A stretch of 64,000 nucleotides of DNA from Brumimicrobium sp033722555 (GCA_033722555.1 JAWVYS010000001.1:124001-188000); one strand, 5' to 3'. Positions 17,502 to 25,434 are shown, counted from the stretch's first letter. Numbers and translations are program-made. Notes: generated by a model from the letters alone, not told the origin.

Positions 17502-17521
17502 GAATACAAATATACGTATTC
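17502..17521 (-). promoter_or_regulatory. gcvP -7 box (TATATTTG) inside a dyad
   Basis: The minus strand reads TATATTTG at 17507-17514, 22 nt before the gcvP ATG. It sits inside an inverted repeat: GAATAC at 17502-17507 and GTATTC at 17516-17521. A repressor or activator bound here would cover the promoter. No glycine riboswitch sequence is visible in the 177-bp divergent gap. Confidence 0.4.
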
Positions 17522-17666
17522 TGCAATGCTTGTAAAATTTTTCAGTGAATATAAACAGGCAAACAAACATTTGTTTCTTTCATAACATTTTTAGCGCTTA
17601 TTACAAGACTAATCAGCGGATTAAGTCGATTGTAAAATCCTTTAATTCTCTCGACAATCCATGAGG

Positions 17667-17693
17667 TTGTGGAAATAATTTAAGTTAGCTTTG
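17667..17693 (+). promoter_or_regulatory. Promoter of the UbiA-like gene (TTG-N16-TAGCTTTG)
   Basis: A -33 TTG at 17667-17669 and a -7 box TAGCTTTG at 17686-17693 are 16 nt apart, slightly short for the Bacteroidota promoter. The ATG at 17704 follows 10 nt after the box. Confidence 0.45.
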
Positions 17694-17703
17694 TCCAAAG
17701 GTT

Positions 17704-18525
17704 ATGGATGTACTCAGACTAATCATATACGGAAATTATCTGATCGCTTTTTCGGCTGGTTTTCTAGCCATGAGTTTTGCAAAACATCTGGGAAATAATT
17801 CAGAAGTCGAAGTGTTTCTGACGGTATTTTTTGCAACGCTCGGCACGTATAATTTTCAGAGAATTCCTAGACTGAATGAAGTATTGGAGAGTTCTTCCCC
17901 CAGACATGTATGGCTGAATAGGTTTAAACCGCTTGTGTTTATAAATGCTATAACGGGGTTATTAGGAGCCGGCGTTCTCTATTTTTTTGTTTTAGAACCT
18001 AAAAATGATTTCATCTTTTTATTCGTCCTTTTTTTACTAAGTATATTTTACGCATTAAAATTGTTCGGGGGATCAGCACTTCGAGACCTTCCTTTTATTA
18101 AGATCCATCTGATTGCATTTGTTTGGTTATTGGTGTGTTTTGTTTGGCCTTTGGTTCGAATAGAATCGAACCTTGGTTCTTATATTGAACCGGGTCTTTC
18201 CTTGTATTTGTTTATTCTTGCTTTGACCATCCCATTCGACATTAGAGATTTGTATTATGACGAAGAAAGCAAGAAAACTATTCCTCAGTTAATTGGAGTT
18301 CAGGGGAGTAAGTATTTTGCTTTGTTATTTCTTCTTTCAGCATTTGTGCTGATCCTAATATATGATCAGAAGTTTATTTATAACGTGTTTTTCTGGATTT
18401 CCTTTTTTGGTGGGGCGGCACTGATATATTTTTCCAATACTCAAAGGAAGGAGATGTATTTTTCAGGTTTGATAGACGGATGGATCCTTTTTTACGGCTG
18501 CATGTTTTATTATCAGCAAGTTTAA
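17704..18525 (+). CDS. UbiA-like polytopic membrane protein with a possibly switchable C-terminus
   Basis: A 273-residue protein with about eight hydrophobic segments. Asp179, Asp182 and Asp186 in Asp-Ile-Arg-Asp-Leu-Tyr-Tyr-Asp, followed by Thr-Ile-Pro, match the second Asp-rich motif of UbiA prenyltransferases. The first motif is replaced by Tyr-Asn-Phe-Gln-Arg-Ile-Pro-Arg near residue 49, so prenyl diphosphate binding may differ or be lost. No quinone or carotenoid genes lie nearby. The last codons contain the left arm of a perfect 26-bp inverted repeat (18485-18510). Flipping the segment to the right arm would replace the final Tyr-Gln-Gln-Val with 53 other residues in frame, giving a 322-residue protein. 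Present orientation ends in the normal way for the family. Confidence 0.8.
   Translation: MDVLRLIIYGNYLIAFSAGFLAMSFAKHLGNNSEVEVFLTVFFATLGTYNFQRIPRLNEVLESSSPRHVWLNRFKPLVFINAITGLLGAGVLYFFVLEPKNDFIFLFVLFLLSIFYALKLFGGSALRDLPFIKIHLIAFVWLLVCFVWPLVRIESNLGSYIEPGLSLYLFILALTIPFDIRDLYYDEESKKTIPQLIGVQGSKYFALLFLLSAFVLILIYDQKFIYNVFFWISFFGGAALIYFSNTQRKEMYFSGLIDGWILFYGCMFYYQQV
18485..18510 (+). repeat. Left arm of a perfect 26-bp inverted repeat (inside the UbiA-like gene)
   Basis: Positions 18485-18510 are identical over all 26 bases to the reverse complement of 18694-18719. The core is ACGGCTGCATG, preceded by six T and followed by TTTTAT. Bases just outside the arm on either side do not match. It encodes Leu-Phe-Tyr-Gly-Cys-Met-Phe-Tyr in the UbiA-like frame. 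Confidence 0.97.
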
Positions 18526-18531
18526 TAACAA

Positions 18532-18702
18532 TTAAAAAGGGTCTTTATGCATTATGATTATTTCTAGCGCATCGTTTTTAATAACGGAGGTATCCTGATT
18601 TTCGTAAATAAGCAGGTGAAGGTTATATCCTAAGGATGAAAGTTTTTCAATTTCCTCCGAATCGGGAACGCGATCGATAGCAAAGCATTTATGATAAAAC
18701 AT
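18532..18702 (-). CDS. 56-codon open frame: alternative C-terminal tail of the UbiA-like protein, or a small gene
   Basis: Read alone from its ATG at 18702 this would be a 56-residue protein. It has a hydrophilic helix (Pro-Asp-Ser-Glu-Glu-Ile-Glu-Lys-Leu) followed by two beta-like strands (Asn-Leu-His-Leu-Leu-Ile-Tyr and Leu-Glu-Ile-Ile-Ile-Met), which looks like part of a folded soluble domain. I do not recognise it. The first three codons lie in the right arm of the inverted repeat, so inversion would join residues 4-56 to the UbiA-like protein in frame. The frame stays open upstream to about 18763 but has no other start. No promoter box is seen for independent expression. Confidence 0.45.
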   Translation of the reverse strand: MFYHKCFAIDRVPDSEEIEKLSSLGYNLHLLIYENQDTSVIKNDALEIIIMHKDPF

Positions 18703-18719
18703 GCAGCCGTAAAAAAGGA
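18694..18719 (-). repeat. Right arm of the perfect 26-bp inverted repeat
   Basis: The reverse complement of the left arm at 18485-18510, with no mismatch. It lies between the convergent 3' ends of the UbiA-like gene and the endonuclease/phosphatase lipoprotein gene. Confidence 0.97.
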
Positions 18720-18775
18720 GAGCACATTTCCTGTTGATCGCTGTTTTCCAAATTAATAGAAATTATCTATTGCCC

Positions 18776-19852
18776 TCATTTTTTATTATTGGTTAAATAA
18801 AGGAATACCGCGAGATGATCGGAGTAACCTCCGTAATAATTAGTGCCGCCGTACGTCTTGCTCGGCGTTTTTTCACCATTTGGATATGTATAAAGCAGGA
18901 AATCTGCATAGAGTATTTCAGCCTTTAGGTCCTTCACTAACAGATTGTTGCGTTCTGTCAGAGAGGGTGAAATGATCATTTGATCAAGTGTTCCCCATTT
19001 ACCCCTAAAATTATGAGTTCCTTTACCCATATTGTGATAAGGAGCCATTAAATTGACAAAATCTTCCTTGCCCGCTTTGCCGGGAGCTTTGGCGTTTAGT
19101 ATTTCATTAATTGATCGATTATCCGGATAATCATTGAAATCGCCCATGATAATAATATTGGCGTTGGGATCTGTAAGTAAGATGCTGTCTTTCTTTTTCT
19201 TTACAACAGAAGCGGCGGCAATTCTTTTTGATTCGCTTTTTTCAGCCCCTCCTCTGCGGGAAGGCCAGTGATTCACAAATACATGTAAAATTGAACTGTC
19301 CTGAACCACACCCTTTACATACAAAATGTCTCGGGTCAAAAAGTCCTTATCTTCAGATAGTTGAACACATATTGCTTCTTCGTGAAGAGCAATAAATCGT
19401 TCACTGTCATAAATCAGTGCTACGTCTATCCCTCTCCTGTCCGGGGAATCAAAATGTACGATCTGGTATTTTGTACTGTCCAGCCTATCTGTTTTTATAA
19501 GATCTTCAATTACTGAATTATTTTCTATTTCACAAAGACCGATAATAAAAGGATTTCTGGGAGATGCGGAAGTAATTACTTTCGACAGATTCTGTAATTT
19601 TTGTGAATATCTTGCGCTATTCCATTTCAGTGAACCTTGTGGGGTGAATTCATCGTCGTTTGTAGTAGGATCATCAATTGTATCGAAAAGGTTTTCGACG
19701 TTATAGAACAATAACGGATGACCATCAATTCGTTTAAGTTGTTTCAGATTGTATGAGGTTTGGCTGGCTGTAGTATTGTTTTTTACCTCACCCAACTCGC
19801 ATCCAGCAAAGCAGGCAGACACAAACAGTAAGAAAATTAAATAAAGCCTCAT
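18776..19852 (-). CDS. Endonuclease/exonuclease/phosphatase family lipoprotein
   Basis: A 358-residue envelope protein. The signal peptide ends in a lipobox with Cys18 (Cys-Phe-Ala-Gly-Cys), so it should be lipid-anchored. The EEP fold motifs are present in order: Gly-Leu-Cys-Glu-Ile-Glu-Asn (metal-binding Glu), Asn-His-Trp-Pro-Ser-Arg-Arg-Gly-Gly, Gly-Asp-Phe-Asn-Asp-Tyr-Pro and, at the C-terminus, Tyr-Ser-Asp-His-Leu-Ala. The enzyme may be an extracytoplasmic nuclease or phosphodiesterase; the substrate is unknown. It follows the C1 peptidase after 29 bp and is probably co-transcribed with it. Its 3' end faces the invertible segment. Confidence 0.88.
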   Translation of the reverse strand: MRLYLIFLLFVSACFAGCELGEVKNNTTASQTSYNLKQLKRIDGHPLLFYNVENLFDTIDDPTTNDDEFTPQGSLKWNSARYSQKLQNLSKVITSASPRNPFIIGLCEIENNSVIEDLIKTDRLDSTKYQIVHFDSPDRRGIDVALIYDSERFIALHEEAICVQLSEDKDFLTRDILYVKGVVQDSSILHVFVNHWPSRRGGAEKSESKRIAAASVVKKKKDSILLTDPNANIIIMGDFNDYPDNRSINEILNAKAPGKAGKEDFVNLMAPYHNMGKGTHNFRGKWGTLDQMIISPSLTERNNLLVKDLKAEILYADFLLYTYPNGEKTPSKTYGGTNYYGGYSDHLAVFLYLTNNKK

Positions 19853-19881
19853 GAAGTAAAAGGGTTGTGCTTCCTGATGGA

Positions 19882-21084
19882 TTAGATTTTCAATTTACTC
19901 TTAATTTCTTGAGGAATAGCATCCTTATGCAAATAAATATTGATTGTCTTTAGTTTGAAGTAACTTTCAGAAACATAGAGATAACCTTCGGGATAGTTTC
20001 CGGTACCCCAGGAGTTTTTTACCAGGAAGAATTTTGTGCCATTTTTTTCCTCGTAAATACCTGTAATGTGCATTCCGTGATCATCCGTGGTCGTTTTATT
20101 GTCATACTGGGTTTGGCGCATTTCCGGAGTGATTTTCTTTTCTTTTACGGGCATCATGAAGGCATTTGAAACCTTTTCTGCTCCTGCATCTGAAAAATAA
20201 AGATTATCCGATCCACGAACCTCAATTGTATTTTCATCCTGTGGCACTATTGCAATCCCTTTGCGAAAATTGAATCCTTTTTCAGAAACATCTGCTCCCC
20301 AAGCTACAGTATAGCCGTTTTTTAAAGCATATTCCACCGCGGCCTGGAGGTCTTCCAAACTCACGTTATAACTTGAACCCCATGCCCAGTTGTCCTGTAT
20401 CGCCAGCATGCATTCACTATATTCAGGAAAATGAGTAAAAGAAGTAAGCGACAGATAGTTATCCATATTTAAGCCTGTTTCTTTAGCATAGCTTTTAGGC
20501 GTATATTCTTTTCCATTGAATGTAAATTTCTGGGGGTCTTTACCGAAATAAGCATCCAGAATGCCGTTAAAACCTGTTTTCCACGACGGAGAAAGAGGGT
20601 CATTGCCCTTGTTTTGAACATATTTAAGGACACCTTGCAAATAACCGTTGAGGCCTGAATAAAGTTCGTCATGATTGTGGGCATTCAAACCATAATTTAA
20701 ACCGTCATATACAGCATTCGGGACAATTCCGTAATTACGAAAAACCCATGGAATATCATGAAAAGCACCACCTTGAGCGAAATTAATCTTACCGTCCATA
20801 CGGATGTATTTTTCGGCTTTACCCTCGTATGCCTTGCGGGCGACATACATTTGTGAAAGGATGGCCGGCATTTTTTTACCCATACGGATCATTTCGGATT
20901 CAAAAAATGAGAGCGCAGAATAACTCCAGCAAGTACCGGTTACTCCCTGTGAACAAACAGGAGTTGCCTCGAGCTTTTTTATTTCTTTAAATGCATACTG
21001 TGAACCCGGTGCATTTGTAAAATCTTGAGAATGGACAAAAAATACAAAGCCAGATAAAATAATTACAATTAATAGATTTTTCAT
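19882..21084 (-). CDS. Secreted papain-family (C1) cysteine peptidase, bleomycin hydrolase/PepC type
   Basis: A 400-residue peptidase with an N-terminal signal peptide of about 20 residues, so it acts outside the cytoplasm. That is unlike classical PepC but common for Bacteroidota members. The catalytic Cys52 is in Gly-Thr-Cys-Trp-Ser-Tyr-Ser, His339 in Asp-Asp-His-Gly-Met-His, and Asn357 in Val-Lys-Asn-Ser-Trp-Gly. The oxyanion Gln is in Cys-Ser-Gln-Gly. The long insertion between Cys and His is typical of the bleomycin hydrolase branch. It lies upstream of the EEP lipoprotein and 29 bp downstream of the HU/SPOR gene on the same strand. Confidence 0.92.
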   Translation of the reverse strand: MKNLLIVIILSGFVFFVHSQDFTNAPGSQYAFKEIKKLEATPVCSQGVTGTCWSYSALSFFESEMIRMGKKMPAILSQMYVARKAYEGKAEKYIRMDGKINFAQGGAFHDIPWVFRNYGIVPNAVYDGLNYGLNAHNHDELYSGLNGYLQGVLKYVQNKGNDPLSPSWKTGFNGILDAYFGKDPQKFTFNGKEYTPKSYAKETGLNMDNYLSLTSFTHFPEYSECMLAIQDNWAWGSSYNVSLEDLQAAVEYALKNGYTVAWGADVSEKGFNFRKGIAIVPQDENTIEVRGSDNLYFSDAGAEKVSNAFMMPVKEKKITPEMRQTQYDNKTTTDDHGMHITGIYEEKNGTKFFLVKNSWGTGNYPEGYLYVSESYFKLKTINIYLHKDAIPQEIKSKLKI

Positions 21085-21113
21085 TTCCGTTTTATATTTG
21101 AATAAGTATGAAG

Positions 21114-22295
21114 TTACTTTCTTAGGACCCAGGACGATACATTCGCAGATTTGAGTTCCTGTCGTAGATCCTGTAAATCTTTACTGTTTTCTGACTGACC
21201 AGCCGAAACCCGGTGAAGACCTTTGTTGTAATCAACAATAAACGCATTGTATCCTTTACTCTTCAGATCCTCTACCATTGAAAGCGCATTTTCTTTTTCG
21301 CTGAAACATCCTGTTATCAGGTGGTAACGCTTTTCAGAACTCATGTTTTCAGACCTCACTGTTTCAGTCGACGACTCAATTTTTCGCTCTGATTTGTTCA
21401 GTTTTACTGGAACATAAAGGTCTTCGTCCAGAGGATAAGAGAATATTCTGGTATCGGGGGATAGTTTTTTAGTCAGAGATTCCAATGATTCGATGTCTCC
21501 AACTTCATCAATTGTCAATTTATTCCTGTCCTCATTATACTCGTATTGAGCATTTTCTTTTTGAGAAAATGGGTTGAAATCACTCTTATAAATGATTCCC
21601 GATTGAAGAACATCAGTGTTCATCGGTATCCAGAAACCGTAAAAAGCAACAGGTATGATTGCGGCTACTGCGGCGTATTTGGCCACTTTTCTAAATAGAC
21701 TTGTTTTCGGGGCATCCAAAGATTTTTCGTCTTCAGGAGTTGAATTTTTATCCGCAACCGAAGATCCAAATTGCTGTACTTTAGACAGATCGGGTTTTAT
21801 CTCAGCAGGTTTTAGAGATATTATTTTTGTCTTATTTGAAGTAAGGGATTCTTCTTTTTCGCTTTCTTCTACAAGTTCTTTGGGCAGGAAACTTACATTT
21901 CCAAGTCCGTAGGAAGACAGCAACAGATTAAAGAACCTGTCTTGTTCAAATGAAATATTCCCCGCATGATTAACATAAAGGGAGCCCACGTTCTGAAAAG
22001 AAACTCGTTCTCCTTTTGATAGTTTTGTTTTTATCCGGTCAACCAAAGCGTTTAACTCTTCAGAGGCGGAATCATAACTCAGACCCTTAAATTCGGCAAA
22101 TGCCGAAATAAGAAGCCCGTCGTTGTTGTTAAGATTTTTATTAAAATTAAGCGCTTTATACGGGGGCGAAATAATTCCTCGATCGCCGTCAAATTTTGAT
22201 GGAACAGTATTCGCAACAAAGCCTCCCAGAGAAGGAATGATCACGCAATTGTTCCTCAACAACAGAGTTCCGATTATTTCACTCAGTTCAGTCAT
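21114..22295 (-). CDS. Membrane protein with an HU-like N-terminal domain and a C-terminal SPOR domain
   Basis: A 393-residue protein using the ATG at 22295; an upstream start at 22310 lies above the -7 box. Residues 1-140 resemble the paired CCDC81/HU-like domains found in Bacteroidota, related to the HU DNA-binding fold. A single transmembrane helix lies at about 204-225. After a linker, residues 323-393 form a SPOR domain, which binds denuded peptidoglycan glycan strands at division sites. The topology puts the HU-like part in the cytoplasm and SPOR in the periplasm, so it could link nucleoid or septal components to the wall. That role is inference. The C1 peptidase and EEP genes follow on the same strand. 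Confidence 0.88.
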   Translation of the reverse strand: MTELSEIIGTLLLRNNCVIIPSLGGFVANTVPSKFDGDRGIISPPYKALNFNKNLNNNDGLLISAFAEFKGLSYDSASEELNALVDRIKTKLSKGERVSFQNVGSLYVNHAGNISFEQDRFFNLLLSSYGLGNVSFLPKELVEESEKEESLTSNKTKIISLKPAEIKPDLSKVQQFGSSVADKNSTPEDEKSLDAPKTSLFRKVAKYAAVAAIIPVAFYGFWIPMNTDVLQSGIIYKSDFNPFSQKENAQYEYNEDRNKLTIDEVGDIESLESLTKKLSPDTRIFSYPLDEDLYVPVKLNKSERKIESSTETVRSENMSSEKRYHLITGCFSEKENALSMVEDLKSKGYNAFIVDYNKGLHRVSAGQSENSKDLQDLRQELKSANVSSWVLRK

Positions 22296-22299
22296 AAAG

Positions 22300-22307
22300 C
22301 AAAAATA
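22300..22307 (-). promoter_or_regulatory. -7 promoter box of the HU/SPOR gene (TATTTTTG)
   Basis: The minus strand reads TATTTTTG, then CTTT, then the ATG at 22295. The 4-nt gap is the same as at rnpA and the DUF983 gene. No clear -33 TTG. Confidence 0.5.
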
Positions 22308-22324
22308 CAAAAATTATCTTTTGC

Positions 22325-23059
22325 TTATTCCTTAATAGACTTTAAAGCATTAAGGACATGTTGTACGTCTTCGGGCACATCTATGTTGGGCGTTTCAATG
22401 GATGTAATAATCACCTGTATTTTATGACCGTAATATAACCAGCGCAACTGCTCCAATGATTCTGATTTTTCCAGTAGGGTTGGTGAATATTCGATCAGCT
22501 TTTGAAGTGTCTCCCGACGAAAACCATAGAGACCGATATGTCTTAAAAAAGGATATTCGTTTTTATCTTCAACATTAAAAGGAATTGGGCTGCGAGAAAA
22601 ATAGAGCCCCTCACCCTTTTGATTCAGTACGATTTTAATGCGATTTTTGTCATACAGTTCCTCTTTATTTTTAATGATGGTTCCCAGCGTGGCAATTTCC
22701 GTGGACAAATCATTAAAAGCGCTGAGCAACTGTGAAAGTTGCTCCTTATTGACCAGTGGTTCATCTCCTTGAATATTCACAATAATTTCATGATCACTGT
22801 AGTGATCAATTACTTCACCGCATCGTTCTGTACCACTTTGATGCTTTGTAGAGGTCATCAGGACTGACCCTCCGAAACTTTGGACATGATCAAAAATCCG
22901 CTGATCATCTGTTGCAACTATGGTTGTATCGAAAAGGCCTGAATTTTCCACTCCTTCATACACGCGTTGAATCATTGATTTTCCTGCCAGATCTATGAGT
23001 GGCTTTCCCGGAAACCTACTTGAACCATACCGGGATGGAATAACCGCAAGTTTTTTCAT
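22325..23059 (-). CDS. kdsB: 3-deoxy-manno-octulosonate cytidylyltransferase (CMP-Kdo synthetase)
   Basis: KdsB activates Kdo with CTP to form CMP-Kdo for the inner core of lipopolysaccharide. The protein is 244 residues, the usual length. The N-terminal nucleotide motif is Ile-Pro-Ser-Arg-Tyr-Gly-Ser-Ser-Arg-Phe-Pro-Gly-Lys-Pro-Leu, and further family markers are Gln-Gly-Asp-Glu-Pro-Leu and Tyr-Phe-Ser-Arg-Ser-Pro-Ile-Pro. I take the ATG at 23059; a TTG at 23065 is also in frame. The ATG follows the TGA of the TonB-dependent receptor by 2 bp, so kdsB is translated from the receptor's message. Confidence 0.96.
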   Translation of the reverse strand: MKKLAVIPSRYGSSRFPGKPLIDLAGKSMIQRVYEGVENSGLFDTTIVATDDQRIFDHVQSFGGSVLMTSTKHQSGTERCGEVIDHYSDHEIIVNIQGDEPLVNKEQLSQLLSAFNDLSTEIATLGTIIKNKEELYDKNRIKIVLNQKGEGLYFSRSPIPFNVEDKNEYPFLRHIGLYGFRRETLQKLIEYSPTLLEKSESLEQLRWLYYGHKIQVIITSIETPNIDVPEDVQHVLNALKSIKE

Positions 23060-23061
23060 GC

Positions 23062-25434
23062 TCAAAATTTTATTTGAATCTGAAGAATGAACTGTCTCGG
23101 AGCCTGAATATCTCCGGGCCGCGTCATATACTCCCTATTGAATACATTGTTTATTATTCCGTTGATCATGAAATTTTCATTGATACGGTAGCCTAACCGT
23201 GAGTCAAAAACGAGATCGCCAGTATTATTTTTTTCTCTGTATTCCTTTAGACCGGGTAAAATTTGTGTATTACCAGAAAAAGGGACATTAACGCCATTTT
23301 CGAATGTGCCGTCAATGTTTTCCATAAAGCTGTTATACCTTGCTGAAAAGCCGATCATCACTTTTTTATAATCGAACTGTATATCGCCCTTGGCTAAATG
23401 TCTGAAACGGTATTTGAGCATGTTTGAACTGGTGTCGGACAATCCTCCATTGTCGTTTTCGCCATAAATATAAACGGAATCTGTGTTGAGATAAATTGGA
23501 TTCATATACGTATAACCCATAATGGTTGTTATTTCAACAGGACCTATATTTCCCTTCCCGTTCAAAGAAAACTCAAATCCTGTGATTCTTGCTTTCTCTG
23601 CGTTTTCGGCACGAAAACCAAACCATTTGCCGGGATAACCGGGATTATTCGGATTAAAACTGATCGGAATGGAATCCGGTTTGAAATAACCAAATGTGAA
23701 TTCCATCATATTGTCATATTCATTGATAAATCCAGCCACATCAATGAACCCTTTAAAATTCTTAATTCTGAACCCCTGTTTTAATCCGATTTCAGCAGAC
23801 CAGCCCTTTTCAGGTTCGAGATCATTATTAGGAAATATATTGAGCGCTCCTACAGATGTTGAAGCAAATCGTTCAGCAACTGAGGGATAGCGAAATGCCT
23901 GTCCCACCGAGCCTCGAATGTGCGTAAATTCGAGAAGTTCATAATTAACACCCGCCCGGAATATTGGCCTGATGGGAATGGATTTTGTCGAATCACGATT
24001 TAAATAGGTATAAGAATCCGGTTCAAGTTCATTCTGCTGAAAATATTCTCCTCTTACACCGGCGGTTAAATTAAGTTTGCCGAAATCCTTCTCTACTTGA
24101 GAATAAATAGAGTAATTCCTTGATTCATGATCTCCGTATAGTTCTGACCTCACTTGATTGAAAACACTTGTTATTCCCGAGATTACTACGAGCTCATTTT
24201 TGAATTTTCGTTCAAACTTATAATCAGCGTAATACATGTATGCTTTGGCACTTTGTCCTTCTCCCTGAACCGATTCGTTAAGTGTATGATACCACCTTGT
24301 CTGAAGGTCATGTTTGTTTCCGTATTTGTCATAATACTTGATATACGGATCAATCATTACACGTAAACCGTTCATTCTTGACAAAGAAGAAGAATCGCTG
24401 TAGGGATCGACTGTACCACCGGACGGCTGATAACCTAAGCTGTCGCTGGCCCAGATGATGAATAGTCCCTTCCTTTCCATATTGATGGAGTAGTTTAATC
24501 CTGATTTCAAGCGGGGAAGAATTTTTGGTTTGAAGATAAAGCTTCCGTTCAACCGCACCCTTTCTTGTTCTTCACCCGACCGATAACCGTCGGTTTTAAA
24601 GTCGTATGCTGAAACCGTAAAACCAAACCTGTCAAACATTTTTCCGTAAAACGCTGTAAATTGTCTTGAAACAAGAGTACGATCGGACCATTGTAGACCC
24701 TCCCTTTTTGGCTGATCAAAAATTCCAGCCTGATAGCTAAACTTTGTAAGTCCTTCTTTGGTGGGTTCTTTGTCCCTGATCGATATGATCCCGTTTAAGG
24801 CTCCACTACCGTATAAAACACTCGAAGCACCTTTGAGTACTTCGATCTGTCCAATGTTTTCAAGAGGAATGGATTCCCATTTTGCATCACCGGCATCCGC
24901 CGATAAAAGGGGAGCATCGTTCCAAACCACCAAAACTCTACTCCCCGCTCCATAGGAAAACCCGCTACCTCCTCTGATACTGATCTGACCATCCATGGCG
25001 TAAGCACCAGGGGCCTGATTTACTGCCTGTTCGACATCCACAAGTCCTTTGTTCTCGATGAGTTCAGGTTTGATTATTTCCAAAGAAACTGGTATTTCCT
25101 GGATTTTTTGTTCACGACGAGATGCAGATATAACAACCTCTTCAAGGGCTTGGGTTGCAGGAGTCATTTCGATGAGTGTTACGTCTTCGGGTGGTTTTTG
25201 AAATGTTTTTTCTGCATTTTTATAATCGATGTATGAAATTACTATTGTGACCGGAAAATTTTGGATTTGGACCACAAAAAATCCGTCGAAATCTGTTCTT
25301 GTTTTTACGCCTTCGCTGGTCTCAACTAATGCCCCGATGAGTGGTTCTCCTGTCTCATCGATAACCTTTCCTTGGATTTCCTGGCAAAAGCCATAGGAAA
25401 GAAATAAAGAAAAAATAAGTAGAAAGTGCTTCAT
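23062..25434 (-). CDS. TonB-dependent outer-membrane receptor
   Basis: A 790-residue outer-membrane transporter powered by TonB. Residues 1-17 are a signal peptide. A carboxypeptidase-like regulatory domain spans about 20-95, the plug domain about 105-220 (with Gly-Ser-Gly-Phe-Ser-Tyr-Gly-Ala-Gly-Ser-Arg and Val-Leu-Tyr-Gly-Ser-Gly-Ala), and the rest is a 22-strand barrel ending in the aromatic Ile-Gln-Ile-Lys-Phe. There is no SusD partner, so it is probably not a glycan-uptake SusC. The layout is closer to siderophore, cobalamin or metal receptors. The ligand cannot be told from sequence. It is upstream of kdsB by 2 bp. Confidence 0.93.
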   Translation of the reverse strand: MKHFLLIFSLFLSYGFCQEIQGKVIDETGEPLIGALVETSEGVKTRTDFDGFFVVQIQNFPVTIVISYIDYKNAEKTFQKPPEDVTLIEMTPATQALEEVVISASRREQKIQEIPVSLEIIKPELIENKGLVDVEQAVNQAPGAYAMDGQISIRGGSGFSYGAGSRVLVVWNDAPLLSADAGDAKWESIPLENIGQIEVLKGASSVLYGSGALNGIISIRDKEPTKEGLTKFSYQAGIFDQPKREGLQWSDRTLVSRQFTAFYGKMFDRFGFTVSAYDFKTDGYRSGEEQERVRLNGSFIFKPKILPRLKSGLNYSINMERKGLFIIWASDSLGYQPSGGTVDPYSDSSSLSRMNGLRVMIDPYIKYYDKYGNKHDLQTRWYHTLNESVQGEGQSAKAYMYYADYKFERKFKNELVVISGITSVFNQVRSELYGDHESRNYSIYSQVEKDFGKLNLTAGVRGEYFQQNELEPDSYTYLNRDSTKSIPIRPIFRAGVNYELLEFTHIRGSVGQAFRYPSVAERFASTSVGALNIFPNNDLEPEKGWSAEIGLKQGFRIKNFKGFIDVAGFINEYDNMMEFTFGYFKPDSIPISFNPNNPGYPGKWFGFRAENAEKARITGFEFSLNGKGNIGPVEITTIMGYTYMNPIYLNTDSVYIYGENDNGGLSDTSSNMLKYRFRHLAKGDIQFDYKKVMIGFSARYNSFMENIDGTFENGVNVPFSGNTQILPGLKEYREKNNTGDLVFDSRLGYRINENFMINGIINNVFNREYMTRPGDIQAPRQFILQIQIKF

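Larger units (their letters stand above)
18485..18719. other. Candidate intragenic invertible DNA segment (inverton)
   Basis: Two perfect 26-bp inverted arms flank 183 bp (18511-18693) that contain the end of the UbiA-like gene on the plus strand and an open frame on the minus strand. The minus-strand frame reads through the right arm in exactly the phase used by the UbiA-like gene in the left arm (both give Phe-Tyr-Gly-Cys-Met-Phe-Tyr). Inversion would therefore swap a 4-residue end for a 53-residue end, with the new stop also inside the segment. Invertons acting within genes are known in Bacteroidota. No recombinase gene is visible in the window. A replication template switch that copied the arm is the main alternative. 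Confidence 0.6.

Noticed and set aside
17485..17526. Longer gcvP start at 17526
   Set aside because: It lies upstream of the -7 box at 17507-17514, and the family begins near Met-Ser-Ala-Phe at 17484.
17527..17703. Possible glycine riboswitch upstream of gcvP
   Set aside because: The characteristic conserved core is not found on the minus strand of this gap.
18153..18172. GGTTCGA/TCGAACC dyad resembling a tRNA T-arm or attachment site
   Set aside because: It lies inside the coding part of the UbiA-like gene, with no tRNA fold around it and no second copy seen.
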